Part shown: positions 9,901-21,345 of the stretch, piece by piece
Layout of the letters: the number at the start of each line of letters is the position of its first letter
How positions within the stretch are numbered: position 1 is the first letter of the stretch
Notes under the pieces: generated by a model
What the model saw: only the letters and a program-made list of their open reading frames with translations
Database searches by the model: none
Told to the model about the DNA's origin: nothing
Position numbers and translations under genes: made by a program
Assembly: GCA_017893485.1 (NCBI GenBank)
Contig: CM030360.1
Coordinates: forward strand, 4,762,467-4,826,466
Origin: Hemerocallis citrina
Taxonomy: Eukaryota; Streptophyta; Magnoliopsida; Asparagales; Asphodelaceae
Length of the DNA stretch: 64,000 bases
Direction: 5' to 3'

Positions 9901-12900
9901 AATTCTGGTGCGTAAGGTTAAGAACCCCAAGACCTCCGGCAGCTTTGAGGTGCAAATCATCTTCCAATTACAGAGGTGAGTTCCCGCTCTAAAAGAATCA
10001 GCGCCAGACCAGAAGAAGTTTCTTCTAATTTGGTCAATCCTCTTGATGACCCAAGATGGGACGAAATAGAAAGACATCATATAAAGAGGGATAGAAGAGA
10101 GGACAAAATTCAAGGTTGATTTAAACAAATTCATAGAACTTTAAATATACATAACAATTATGAGCATTTTGGAAAAAAATTGATAATATAACTATTGAAT
10201 CTCTGGGTATACTTGTTTTTGTGTTTACTCATAATGCTAAACAACAAAATTTTGAAATTTCACTAGGATCCCAAGTATTTATCTCAACATACTTGTGTCT
10301 AAAAGTTGTAAAAAATGAATTTAAAAAATGGGTACTCCTTGGGTACACACCCGGGATCACCTAAGGAGCATCAGCACCCGATACGCACCCGACACAAGTT
10401 CGCTGGCTATTTGGAAGTACCCGTGCTTTCTAGGCGGTCAATGTTTCTAACATTATTTTTTGTATAAAGTTTTTGATGAGGACATCAGTTCGAGGCGATT
10501 TGGGTGCTTCTGTCAGTGCAGGCAACATCTAGGATGGTTACTCCAGTAGCATAGTTATTTTTATTTCAGCAATTTTTATTTGTTTTTGGGCATTTTAGCC
10601 ATATATATAGTAGTTTTGCAACTTGGCACTTTTTATTTTTTTGCATTACAATATTTTGGAAATTTGTATTGAGATTTTGTTTTGAGCATATATATAGGCC
10701 TTGAGAATAATGAGAAGGTATGTTATTATTGATTAAAAAAATTATTATGTGTTGAGTTGTTGCTTTTCATCACTCTCTTGCGTGTGTGAGACCATAAAAG
10801 AACATTAGGGTTTGTGAGAAATCCAAAAAAAGTATTAGGGTTTGTGAGAAGCCCTAACTATACCCCCAAATCTCCAATTTTATTTTAAACCCTAACCCTA
10901 AAATACCCCTCATCATCTCCCCACTTTACAACCACTATCCCCCTCTCTCTCTCTTATTTTTTTCCTTCACCCCGAAACCCTACAAAATTCCCTTTTCTCT
11001 CTCCTTACTTCCTGAAGCCCCAACCCCCACTCACTCTCTTTCCCTTCTTCATCCGACCATCCAAACACCACCATCAAAACCCCCGACGGCCACCTCCTGC
11101 CATCGTCCCCGCAACCACCACCATCAAAACCCCCGACGGCCACCTCCTTCCATCATCCCCGCAACCACTACCATCGACCCAGCATTACCCCGAAACCCCT
11201 CCTCTCCAATCCGACACTGACACTTTCGCCGCTGCTGTCGCTAGCGCCGCCGTGAGCCACCGGCGCACTCCGCAAGCAGCATTCCCGACTTCGATTTCCT
11301 CCTTCCTCCCGAGTGCACAACAACGACGGATCTGACCAAATCTGATTTTGTTTTGGAGTGGGTCTTTACTCGCTGTTTGGTGTTGGGCAAGATCCAGATT
11401 CAGATCCAGCAACTTCTTCCTTTTCCTCTGTGGCGACGAGTCGTTCATCGAACTCCGGTAACTTCTTTCCATTCCTTCGTTATTTGTGTTACTGTCTATC
11501 GTCTTTATAATATTATCTGAATTATTTGCCGTTCACAAATATTGAGTGTGTGCTTTTACTTGCTAGTTAACGTATGAATCATTATTGAATATCATACTTG
11601 CTAATAACACTTAAGTATATTTGTTGATTGGTAGACTTGAATCTTAATTGAGTTTGTTAAACTTATTTCATTTCCTTGAAAATCCATCAAACCAATTATT
11701 AGTTTAATTTCTAACTTATTCGGCACTACATGTTGGTAAACTTAATCTTAATATTCTTGGAAAATTCTCTACTTAGGTTTAAGTTTACATCAGTTTTGCA
11801 TTGTCATCTAATTTTGGCATTACAACGAGTATCATGGAAAAGATGAATTTTGATTTGTTATGGGTTCTTACTTGCATTTTGCATGCTCAGCAAAACTTAG
11901 CATAGAAATATATTTAAAAACGAATTTTGATTTCTATGAAAAAGGGAAAAGGGAGGATTATACATGGTCTATCAACTGTTGTATTTATATCTATTTGATC
12001 AAGCAAGTTTCTAGTGGAGTTGGTAGTTCTCTCAATATCCTGCTGTTAGTGGTAATAATCCTTATGCGACAGCTGGAGGTTTTTTTTTTGTTTTGTTTGG
12101 AGTATGCTCTGTGACCTTTAAACAGTGACAAAGTCTATTTTGGAGTTGTGTTATGAACAAATGGTTGTGAGCAGTCAGTTGCATGCAGATGCTTCAAAGT
12201 GTCAATACTTGTCTACACCATACGAAACAAAAAACTTGTTCTCCATATGCTTGGTGAATGCTGATAGAACATTCCAGAACTTGGGAGAACACTAGTATTG
12301 ATTTTTCTTGCAACCAGATGCTGCTTTGTTTGTAACCTCAAAATCTGTTCGGTTACTTTGACTTATTAGCATTATTTTTTTTATCAACTATAAACTATTA
12401 TTAGCAGGTGTGTATGATCAATATAATTCCTAAATCTCTTTATTTGACAATTTTTTTATTTTTCTCGGTGAGACAGGTATTTAATGCTGGCAAGAATAAA
12501 CTTCAAAAGATTGACGAGATCTGTTCTGTCACGAGTTTACGAGCATTAATTTTAAATGGTATAACAAAAAGTTTATTATTTTTGTTTCGTTACTCATACA
12601 GTCATACCCTGTTTATCATCCTCTAGGATAATAGTGATATTTCATTACATAAATGATAGGTTAAGGTAGTTACTAATGTCTTTCTTATTCTCTTTCTGCA
12701 GATAACAATATATCTTCCATTTGCAAACTTGATCAGCTGATGTACTTGAATACGCTTGGTAAAATTGCAGATCTTTTCATTTATACTGTAAAGTATCTTG
12801 TATTATGTCCAGAAGTTGACAACTATTAACATATGATTTATCTGTGAGAAGAATTGCATTAATTTAAATTGCTGCCAGTTAATGTGTTTTTGGTGGTGTG

Positions 12901-14972
12901 TTTGTATTCCTCCTTCATACTTTCTTCACTAGTGTTGGAATATCTTACTATTAAATAGGAAGTAAACATTTTTTTATTGGAAGAAGGGCTTACATGTGGC
13001 ATCTACATAACATAGATTAACGATCAGTGTTAACACTTGGTTTGTCTATCTACATTTAAGAAATGGAGATGACAAGTGAGGCTGGAAGACATTTACCGTC
13101 AAATGAGACCTGGACGGCCACTTTTATTCTCATCCTGAAATAGTGTTTCGTTAGCCATTTCATATATGCATCTGGACACTTTTACTCTTATCTTGAAATT
13201 GGGTTTTCGTTAGCCATTTCATATCTGCATGTCATTGGTCTATATAAAGAAAGTCCAAATACGAAGCCTGTAAAAGGAACTGCAGAGCCACATATGCAAA
13301 TATCAGTCTTGTCATAGCATTCAAGTATGCAGTTGAGTCTTCAGTTTTTTGTGATAAATCTCGTAAGACTACTATTTCAAGTATAAACGTCATGTTCCTT
13401 GTCTTTTTTCAAAGTTTTGATATGAATTCATGGAAGATGTAACTCACGTTTTATAGATCTTTTATGGAATAGGAGTCTCTTGGAAGTGATACATTCCTGT
13501 ATCATCTTATTCACAAATTGGCCAGAGTTCAAATTTTCAAATTTACAAATTGACTTTTAATCCTTAATTTAATTGGATTTGATGTAATTTGTGGAGTCCA
13601 AAATATGACCTATTTGGGCATTAGGTGGATATATGTATGGGAGCCTTTTGTCTAATTGAGCCATATTTCACATAGTTCAAACCTAAACATTTATGTTTAT
13701 ATTATATTTCTGAGAATATGTTTCTTTGCTTGACCTGTTGTATACTCTTACATTTTGTTACAGAACTTTGCTAGTTTAATTCCTCAATGTCCAGGTTTTC
13801 TTTTTGTGTACTATCTTTAAAAATATTCCTGACCAGCACTTTTAAAGTACATGTAAAGTCTGAATGTACAAAGCATATCAATGTTTATGTAAAATTAACG
13901 ATGTGGTCTAAGTAAAAATGTAGAAGTATTTATCAGAGCTAATACATAGGCAAACGATTTTAAGGTGAAAAAAATTAGTAACACTAAAATAGCTTCCTGT
14001 ATAGTGTTGGATACTATAATCATCCTCTTTGGCTGCTCTATGTCAAACTTGTATAGCTGCCTCCATATAAAATGCATTTGTTGATTAGTATTCATTTTTG
14101 AACTTTACTTCCTAGTGCAGCACCTTGTGTGAACTCCTCATGTTCTCTGTCTGTAGATAAGTTTTACTACTACAATAACAGCAAAGCCTTTTTCCCAATT
14201 AGTTGGGTTGGCTACATGAATCATGATTTTCCATTCTGCTCGGTTTAACGCAATATCTTCTGTACGGCCACAAATTATCATATATTTTCTCACCGTTTCC
14301 ACCCAAGTAAGTTTAGGTCTTCCCCTTCCCTTAACTCTACCCCTATGAAGCACAGATACTTCACGGAGGGTGTTGTCCCCGAATCCTATACGTATGGCCA
14401 GATACGGCCAGATACAGAATACGGCCAGATACGTACAGGATATGGCTGGCATTTTTTTATTAAATGGATACGACGGGGATACGCGACAGACACGGTGGGA
14501 TTACGTCGGACACGGTGGGGATACAGCTCAGGCCTCGGGGTTAAAATTGTTATAATGAAATAATTTTTGGGTTTAAAATATAAAAAAAATGAATTTGGGG
14601 GTTAATTTGAAGAAATAAAAAAAGATAAGTTAGGGTTCTCTTACCTTAGTCGAAGAAGAACTGAAATCAGTTATTGCTCAACTCAAATCAGCTCCTACCT
14701 TCAGTCGGCTGCAATCCCTCATGGCGACGGCGACAGAGACAACCAAGTCCCCATCACTCATCCTACTTCGACGGCGAATCGACGCCGACGTCCTTCCTCT
14801 CTCTGCTTGACGGCCTTCGACGGCGAATCGACGCCGACGTCCTTCTCGTCTGAACTCCCCTCTGTCTCTCGCTTGCGACGACCTCCATTGATTGATCTGA
14901 GGTAAACAACTAGCATTTTTCCCTCTCTACTCCCTCTGCCAAATCGTCTGCTGTTCATTTTTTGTGTAATTA

Positions 14973-15033
<61 letters not shown>

Positions 15034-15200
15034 GTAAAAGGGATATGAGCAACTTGCTCATTTAGTAAATGCGCAATTGATTATGTGGCATGCATGTGAT
15101 ACATTGGACAACTAATCCTTTTAAGGCTTTTCCAATCACATGCATGCCACATCATCAATTGCTCATTTACTAAATGAGCAAGTTGCTCATACCCCTTTTT

Positions 15201-15248
<48 letters not shown>

Positions 15249-18095
15249 CCATATTCCCGCCGTATCCCATATTCTACTTTTTAAAACATTTTCGTATCCC
15301 CCGTACCCGTGTCCTCGTACGCGTATTGCCGTACCCGTATCGGTGCTTTATAGCTTCATAGCTCTACCCTCAATACTTACCAAATCACTCTTTCTAACGG
15401 AGACACTATTAGATTTACATGTGACATGTCCAAACCACCTGATGCGATTCTCTCTTAATTTTTTTGGATAGGAGCTACCTATATCATGTCCCGTATATGC
15501 TCGTTTCTAATTCTATCATTCATTGTTTTACCACACTCTTAGCATTCTCATATCCGCTACACTCATTTTTTGGACATATTTCTTTGTTGCCTAACACTTT
15601 GCTCTATACATCATTGATGGTCATACAGTCGTCCTATAAATTTTTTCCTTCAACATCAAAGATATACGTTTGTCACACAAACACCACTGACACTTCTATA
15701 CTTAAGTCACCCTACTTGGATCCTATGTATAACATCTTCACAAATCTCCCCATCTCTTGTATAATCGAGCCTAAATATTGGAAACAGTTCTTTTAGGTAT
15801 CTCTTGACCATGAAGCTTTACTACTTTCTCACTTGTGTTCCGAATATCACTAAAATTACACTCCATATATTCGGTTTTAATACTGCTTATTCTAAAGCCT
15901 CAGAATTTTGTAGATAAGCTTTACTATTTTTTTAATTTTTATTAATGTTTATAAACGATTTCTTTTAATACTTCATAATTTTGTTAGTTATTATTTCTGT
16001 ATATGAGTGCTCTCTACATTATAAGCATAATTAGCTATTAGCTAAGTGTGCAAGTTCTGATGTATCACTTGTTTCAATAAATTGTGGTCATGACCTACAT
16101 GATTAAGGTTGTAGTTACATTGGGACGAAGCTAGAATATTTTTGTTGGGGTGCTACAGATAAATTATATCTATATAAAGGGTTTTATTTAGATTTTGGGG
16201 GTGGCTAAAAGGGTAAATTTTAAAAAATATTGGGGGTTTTAAGAAAATTGGGGGTGCATTAGCCCCCCCCCCCCCCCCCCCCCCCCCGGAGGGCTTAGCT
16301 CCGTCCCTGTAGTTACATACGTTTGGGCAAAGAATGCAGTATGTGTGTTAATTGTAAAACGGCTAATGCAAGGGATGTTAAACTAGCCAAACGAGCCGAG
16401 CCCTTTTGGGCTTGATCCTAGAAATGCTCTGCTTAAGCTAGGTTCGCGTTGATTTATAATTGAACGAGATTTGTTTAGTTTGTGTTCATTTAAAGCTTGG
16501 TTCGTTTTGTGCTCGTGAACATGTTCATCTAAAGCTTGATTTTATGAGTTGTTCAAACTTGACTCAGGTTTGTTATAATTTATTTAGAGCTGATCTTTAA
16601 CTCATTTAAATCTTAATTATAGGCTTAATTGAAAATTTTAAATGTTTGAAGTAAAGTAAAAAATGAAGTTTGCGCTCATGCATAGTAGTTAATATAGCAT
16701 AAGAAAAAGACTAACATATTAATATAAAAATGTGATGCTACTTTGAGGAAAAAGGAAAACGTCAACTCATCAATATTTAGAGGGAAAGGGGGTAGAGAGA
16801 GAGGAGATAAACCTTGAGTCCTGCTTGATTCTTTGACAAACACTAACAACCACCTTTCTTAAATGGTTTTAGGGTTTTCAATTCACTTATTTTCTTACTT
16901 TTGCAAGGTTTAAGAGGAAATGGATGGAGGGGTTGTGATTGACTTGATTAGAGAGGGATTTTTTACCTAGATTTGGTAATTAATAATTGATGTGTGTATA
17001 TAATTATCTGGCTAAGACTAAGACTAAATTAACTCATGCCACGTGTAACATGTTTAATACTTTTGAAGTTGATGAGCCTAAATGAGCCGAGCCTCGGGCC
17101 TTAATCGAGCCGAGCCTAAGTGAGCTTATGCGAGTTCTAAATAACCCGAGCTCGAACAAGAGTTGTTCATGTTCGTTCATTTAATTAAATGAACAAAAAT
17201 TTATGTTCAAGCTTGGTTCATCTAACTATTGAACGAGCTTGAACAAGCTTTTACCAAGCCGAGCTTCAAGCTTCACGAGCTTATTTACATCCCTTTATGC
17301 ATCCTTTGTTTGTGTATCATGATACAGATGCCATGCCGGATATGGTATATGTTCCATGTTGAATGATTATATACTGTCAAACTTGCTGGGAGTTGCTCTC
17401 CATGCTTTAATTCAATGATTAGTGTTTTTATTCTGTTATGGTTTTTAGTTTCTTTGCTAGGGGCTCTTTGGTAGCTTGCAATTGCATTTGCAAGTGAAAA
17501 GTAGTAATTTCCCTCACAATTACCAATATATCTTCTACTTTTCAACATATCCTCTATTTTATATATTTCTATATATTTCAGTCATTATTTCCCTCCAAAA
17601 CTGGATATTTTGGTAATTGTGTTAAATTTTTTTGGAGGGAAATAATGCAACTGCAATTTGCATTTGGAAGCTACCAAAATATGTATTCAAATATGTGAAT
17701 GGATTCTTTTAAGTTTAAAATGCATTTTTTCTCAAATCTTTACAAAGTTCTATGCAGTAAATATAGGATTGCTAAATAAGGATGCACATTTCCTGAAATA
17801 GCCTATTGATGAGATAGCTTTCTTTTTGTGGACGTCTTATATGCAGTTCTATCTAAAAACCCAATATATGATATCAGTGATTCTTTGATGAAGGCGAGAT
17901 CTCTAACAAAGGTAGACAGCTTTGTTTAATTGCTTACTCTTTGTTACTCTTTAGTACATGAAGGGCTAGGCTAACACTTGCTTCTTATGTTTGTGTCAGC
18001 TGTCCCTCTCCCATTGCCATCTCGAAAAGATTGGATCTTCTCTGTTATCTTGTGTGGAACTGAAGGAGCTTAGACTTGCCCACAACAAGATCACT
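6917..18095 (+). CDS. Leucine-rich-repeat protein gene, exons 1-7 (3' end missing)
   Basis: Seven exons join in frame with GT-AG borders: 6917-7021, 7105-7176, 7257-7349, 12477-12558, 12702-12758, 17847-17911 and 18000-18095. The start is the first ATG (MAARLTLDQIS...). The roughly 200 visible residues are almost all short 22-residue LRRs of the SDS22 or dynein-light-chain style, with repeated LxxLxLxxNxL patterns (LERLDLSFNCL, LKWLSVVDNKL, LRALILNDNN, LKELRLAHNKIT). From memory the closest Arabidopsis relative is the LRR family protein At5g22320, whose exact function is not established. It is probably a soluble scaffold-type protein, since no signal peptide or membrane segment is seen. Reading frame ends open at 18095. 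The remaining LRRs and the C-terminal tail were not found before the assembly gap. Introns 3 and 5 are swollen by transposons (about 5.1 kb each). Confidence 0.85.
7595..10433. mobile_element. hAT-like element in intron 3, itself split by an L1 LINE
   Basis: The left end CTATGAAGCACATATACGAG matches the left end of the element at 14343. The right end (GTACCCGTGCTTTCTAG) is its imperfect inverse. The flanks GTGGTCAA (7587-7594) and GCGGTCAA (10434-10441) form an 8-bp target duplication with one mismatch, typical of hAT elements. Removing the LINE leaves about 440 bp of non-coding sequence rich in CGGGTAC-type motifs, so it is non-autonomous. Confidence 0.68.
7740..10140 (-). mobile_element. 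L1-type LINE, 5'-truncated, minus strand
   Basis: A T tract at 7740-7748 is the poly(A) tail. Reading leftward from about 10134, fragments encode the C-terminal part of a plant L1 ORF2. They include a post-RT region with LSSIPLYMMSFYFVPSWVIK and RRNFFW (10134-9898), the AAGGLGVLNLTHQNLALLGKW segment (9940-9545, two stretches), a zinc-binding CPLC...H..C domain (around 9240-9170), and a terminal IWVIWSERNKRIF motif (about 9060-9000). The catalytic RT core, endonuclease and ORF1 are absent, so the copy was truncated on insertion. The stretch 7839-8820 is the 3' UTR. Target duplications were not resolved. Confidence 0.85.
10434..12476. other. Intron 3 remainder, with a C-rich block and 50-bp direct repeat
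   Basis: No exon of the LRR gene is visible here. From 10830 to 11470 the strand becomes very C- and pyrimidine-rich (CCCTAACC, CTCTCTCTCT, CCGACGGCCACCTCC). It contains a direct repeat of period 50 bp, with copies at about 11066-11115 and 11116-11165 and a partial third copy. This resembles the leader of a plant gene or a transposon-captured leader, but no protein is recognised. Confidence 0.45.
12759..14150. other. Start of intron 5, with a ~61-bp tandem duplication
   Basis: The sequence is mostly AT-rich intron. A unit beginning TGGAC(GG)CCACTTTTA and ending TTCGTTAGCCATTTCATAT is present twice in tandem, about 13111-13171 and 13172-13233, with several mismatches. I see no exon-like sequence with intact borders in this stretch. 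Confidence 0.5.
14976..15031. repeat. (TA)n microsatellite, left block
   Basis: An uninterrupted TA dinucleotide run lies directly left of the foldback MITE. With the matching run at 15204-15247 it forms one microsatellite split by the MITE. Confidence 0.95.
15032..15203. mobile_element. Foldback MITE inserted in a TA microsatellite
   Basis: The two halves are almost perfect inverted repeats of about 75 bp (GAGCAACTTGCTCATTTAG ... AATTGATxATGTGGCATGCATGTGAT), separated by a short loop near 15105-15125. Termini are GGG...CCC flanked by TA on each side, which suggests a TA target as in Tc1/mariner (Stowaway-type) MITEs. The surrounding TA repeat makes the target duplication ambiguous. Confidence 0.82.
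15204..15247. repeat. (TA)n microsatellite, right block
   Basis: Continuation of the TA run on the other side of the foldback MITE. Confidence 0.95.
16121..16307. mobile_element. Small TIR element with 11-bp direct flank repeat and poly(C) run
   Basis: TGTAGTTACAT occurs immediately on both sides (16110-16120 and 16308-16318). The ends are imperfect inverted repeats, GGGACGAAGCTAG and CTTAGCTCCGTCCC. A run of about 25 C (16263-16287) lies near the right end and may have a miscounted length in the assembly. Duplication length fits a Mutator-type or other 9-11 bp target-duplicating element. There is no coding capacity. Confidence 0.68.
16371..17294. mobile_element. Probable hAT-like non-autonomous element
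   Basis: The left end AGGGATGTTAAACTAGC and the right end GAGCTTATTTACATCCCT are inverted. Subterminal regions are rich in GAGCCGAGC-, GCTTGAA- and CTCGAAC-type motifs on both sides, as in many plant hAT-derived repeats. The flanks TAATGCA (left) and TTATGCA (right) may be a worn target duplication. No coding sequence was recognised. Confidence 0.5.
17465..17681. mobile_element. MITE with TTTGGTAGCTT inverted ends
   Basis: CTTTGGTAGCTTGCAATTGC on the left pairs with GCAATTTGCATTTGGAAGCTACCAAAA on the right (quoted in two overlapping pieces: GCAATTTGCATTTGG and GGAAGCTACCAAAA). Inner blocks (AATTTCCCTC / GAGGGAAAT) also pair. No target duplication was resolved. It lies 166 bp upstream of exon 6. 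Confidence 0.6.
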
Positions 18096-18389
18096 GTATG
18101 TGCTCACCTATGTTCAATTTCATCCTACATTTTCCTTAAGTGTCTTTCCACTTATTATCAAAGGACACCACTGGTCAGCCTTTAACTACTATAGCAAATG
18201 CTTTGTCTTGCTGAGATCTCTTCTTCTTTCATAAATCATAATAACCATCCTTATGCTCGTTCACAATTAAGAACTTTGATTTTAATAATATATTGCTGAC
18301 AAATGGTACCATGGTAATTTTAAAGATTTTCATCTTCCCTATGGAGGTGAGATGTACCCCAATAGACTCATTTGTATCTCTAATTTCCT

Positions 18390-19000
18390 TGATCCAAAAG
18401 TAGCTCACATTTACCCGTGACCCGAACCCGACCCTGACCCGACCCGATTCTAGACGGATATGTTTAGAATCTTGGACCCAACCTGGACCTGACCCGATTC
18501 TAGATGAATATGTTTAGAATCTTGGACCCAACCCGGATGCGACCTGTGGACCCGGTAGTTGACCAATAACCTAAATTTAGTATATTAGTACAATATAGTA
18601 GTATGTGTTCCGAAAAAGGTTTTAATTTTTTTGATAGAAAATAAAGTTTCATATGTTCATATAATGTTAAGTCTTTTTTTCTCCCAATTTGCATCTCATA
18701 CTCTTTATTTTGTAGAATCAACTTATGTTCATTTACATATTAATTCATTTTTCTTTCACTCATGCTATGTTGCTAATTCACGTGGTCCTTTAGGAAAAAA
18801 ATATGTGAGAAATTTGAATATTGAAATCTTTAGTAAAAATTGAAAAATAATTATAATGCACATTATTGGACCCGTTGGGTACCTTAGAACGGATCTGGAA
18901 CCGGACCGAACCTGAAAAACGAATAGACCCGTATCCGGACCCGAACCTGCTACCATCAGGTACGGTCCGGGTACCTCACTACCTGACTCGAGCCCACCAA
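18390..19000. repeat. CCGACCC-rich interspersed repeat after exon 7
   Basis: Both ends of this stretch are built of GACCCGAACCCGACC-type motifs, in opposite orientation at the two ends. A ~53-bp unit containing GATTCTAGA(C/T)G(G/A)ATATGTTTAGAATCTTGG (given as alternating positions) occurs twice near 18445-18545. It is probably a degenerate non-autonomous DNA transposon. No gene is seen. Confidence 0.4.
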
Positions 19001-19039
19001 ATAACAATGCTAGCTACTGTCTACTGCCTACAATTTTTG

Positions 19040-19935
19040 GTTATTTCGTGAAATTTCGTGTCTCACTGTTTTGGTCATATTTTGTGAGCTATAATCCACA
19101 GCTTTCGGCCATTTTCGCGAAATTATGTATTTCATTATTTTGGTCATATTTTGTACGCTATAGTCCATAGTTTTCGTCAATTTTGAAATTTTATAATTCA
19201 CGGTTTTGGCAATATTTTGTGGGCTGTCCCCAGTTGTAGGTCGTTTTAAAGCAATTCAATATTTTAGCCCACAATTTTCGGTCATTTTACTAAAATTCGA
19301 TATTTCACTATTTTGACGACATTTTGTGAGCTATAGTCCACTGCTTTTAGCCGTGTCTGCAATATTCCATATTTCACAAATTTGGCAATATTTTGCGGGC
19401 TATAGTACACAGTTTTCGGTCGTTTTCGTGAATTTTTTTATTCTATTGTTATGGTGACATTTTGTGAGCTACAGTCAATTTTTTCGGCCGTTTTAAATCA
19501 ATTCCATATTTCACTTTTTTGGCTATATTTTGTGAGTTATCCACAGTTTTTGGCCGTTTTAAAGAAATTTCATATTTCACTGTTATGTCCACATTTTGTA
19601 AGATATAGTTAAGAGTTTTCAGCTGTTTTCAAGCAATTCAATATTTCATGCTACATTTTTGTGAGCTATATAGCCCACAGTTTTTGGTTTTGTTCGCGAA
19701 ATTCTATATTCACTGTTTTGGGCCCATTTTGTCTGCTGATTACACAATTTACGACCATTTTTGTGAAATTCCGTATTTCCTTATTTTGGCCACATTCTTT
19801 GAGCTATAATCTACATCTTTTGGCTGTTTTCGCGGAATTCCATATTACACTATTTTTGCGATATTTTGTGGGCATTCCTCATTTTTTGGCTGTAAAGAAA
19901 TTCCGTATTTCAGTCTTTTGGCACATTTTGTTGGT
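19040..19935. repeat. Degenerate ~68-bp tandem repeat, left block
   Basis: About thirteen loose copies of one unit occur. Each holds a TTTTCGGCCGTTTT-type segment, GAAATTCCGTATTTCACT, GTTTTGGCCACATTTTGTG and GAGCTATAGTCCACAG, with many substitutions and indels. Spacing of the GGTCATATTTTG block is about 68 bp. No protein is encoded. It may be a minisatellite or a decayed satellite-derived array. Confidence 0.78.
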
Positions 19936-20504
19936 TTTGGATGGAGTTGCTGTGGGATGAATGAGATGGAGAGGGTTTCGGGATGAGATGTTGATAGTGG
20001 AGTTGGGTTTGATGGTGGTCGGGGTGAGCAAGAGAGGGGGAGGGAAAGGGTAGTGATCGTGATAGAGTTGAGGGCAACAAGGAGTTTGGGTGTTTGGGTG
20101 AGGAGTTGACGAGGCTCAGGATTGATGGAAGTTGAGGTGGAGTTTAGGATGGAGATGAAGAGGCTGCTGTTGATTGGTGAAGGAGACGGTGATTAGGGTT
20201 TAGGATGGAGATTAAGGGATTAAATATAGGTGGGGTACATGGGCAGACAGGACTAGTGGTGATTAGGGTTACGAGATAGTGATGATTAGGGAATTTAAAT
20301 AGATGGGGTAGTGGTTTAGGGTCTCATTTAAATTGGGTTTCGGGTTGGGTTTCAAATGAGAATGAGCTAAAGAATGAAGCATGGGCCTCCACACGAATAA
20401 TAATTAACTAGATAAAATGCAAATGAGTCCAAAAGAAGAAAAATATAGTAGATGGCCGAAATAAAAATGTAGGTAGGAAAACTACGTACGGATGGATCAA
20501 GGAG
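19936..20504. other. Non-repetitive G-rich insert between the two tandem-repeat blocks
   Basis: This ~570-bp stretch does not follow the 68-bp unit. It is G/A-rich with GGATGGAGATGAAG-like phrases, GTGATTAGGGTT duplicated near 20195 and 20260, and a GGGTTTCGGGTTGGG phrase. No open frame of interest was found. It may be an inserted element or a leader-like sequence read on the wrong strand. Confidence 0.4.
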
Positions 20505-21345
20505 TTTACACAGTTTTCTGCTTGTTCACAAAATTCCGTATTTCGCTATTATGCCGACATTATGTGAGTTGTATAGTCCATAATTGCAGCCGTTTTCGTG
20601 GAATTCCGTATTTCACTATTTTTGCGATATAGTCCATAGTTTTCAATCTTTTTAAAGCAATTCAATATTTCACAGTTTTGGCACAATTTGTGACCCTGCA
20701 CAATTTTCGGCCGTTTTCGTGAAATTCTGTATTTTATTGTTTTGGCTACATTTTGTGGATAATAGTCTATAGTTTTGAGCCGATTAAAAGCAATTCAATA
20801 TTTCATCGTTTTGGCCACATCCACAGTTTTTGGCTGTTTTCAAGAAATTTCATATTCATTATTTTGCCCACATTTGGTGAGCTCACTGGTTTCTGTCGTA
20901 TTGACAATATTATGTATTTTGTTGTTTTAGCCTCATTTTGTGGGCTATATATAGTGCACAGTTTTCAGCCACTTTCGCGAAATTCCGTATTTTACTGTTG
21001 TAGTCATATTTATTAAACTATAGTCCATAGTTTTCGGCCGTTTTTGCGAAATTCTCTGTTTCACTATTTTGGTGACAATGTGTGGGCTAGGCTGCATAGT
21101 TTCTGGTTGTTTTAAAACAATTCAATATTTTTCCCATTTTGACTACATTTTGTGAGCTATGACCCATAGTTGTCTGCATTTTTCTAGAAATTCTGTATTT
21201 CACTCTTTTGGCCACATGTTGTGAGCTATATAGTTCACAATTTTCGGTCACTTTTGCGAAATTTCGTAGTTCACTATTTGGGCGATACTTTGTGGGCTAT
21301 ATAGTCCAACAGGTTTCGACCGTTTATTTTGGCACATTTTGTGAG
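20505..21345. repeat. Degenerate ~68-bp tandem repeat, right block
   Basis: The same unit as in 19040-19935 continues here for about a dozen copies (for example GTTTTCGGCCGTTTTTGCG, AAATTCTGTATTTCACTC). The two blocks were presumably one array before the 19936-20504 sequence arrived. Confidence 0.75.

Larger units (their letters stand above)
14343..15361. mobile_element. hAT-like non-autonomous element with perfect 8-bp target duplication
   Basis: CTCTACCC stands immediately on both sides (14335-14342 and 15362-15369). The ends are inverted: CTATGAAGCACAGATAC on the left, and GCTTTATAGCTTCATAG on the right. Inside are GCCAGATACGGCCAGATAC and CCGTACCCGTGTC tracts but no protein-coding region. 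The termini match those of the element at 7595-10433, so the window holds two members of one family inside the same gene. Confidence 0.85.
14155..15890 (-). mobile_element. RTE-type LINE, 3' part, split by a hAT-like element
   Basis: On the minus strand, right to left, fragments match the end of the RTE-clade LINE polyprotein: a YMEC...EVPKR-like stretch (about 15870-15780), a MSVADMRMLR-like stretch (about 15560), RIRWFGHV (about 15450), then, after the inserted element, GRGRPKLTWVETVRK and EDIALNRAEWK..IHVANPT (about 14330-14190). The 3' end near 14155 has the short TAGTAGT-type tail usual for RTE elements. It is 5'-truncated, carries several stops and lacks the RT catalytic core. Frame and residues on the two sides of the insertion are continuous once one target-site copy is ignored. 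Confidence 0.8.

Noticed and set aside
15140..15361. Open frame with a YIYIYI run
   Set aside because: It is a translation of the TA microsatellite and the hAT-like terminus.
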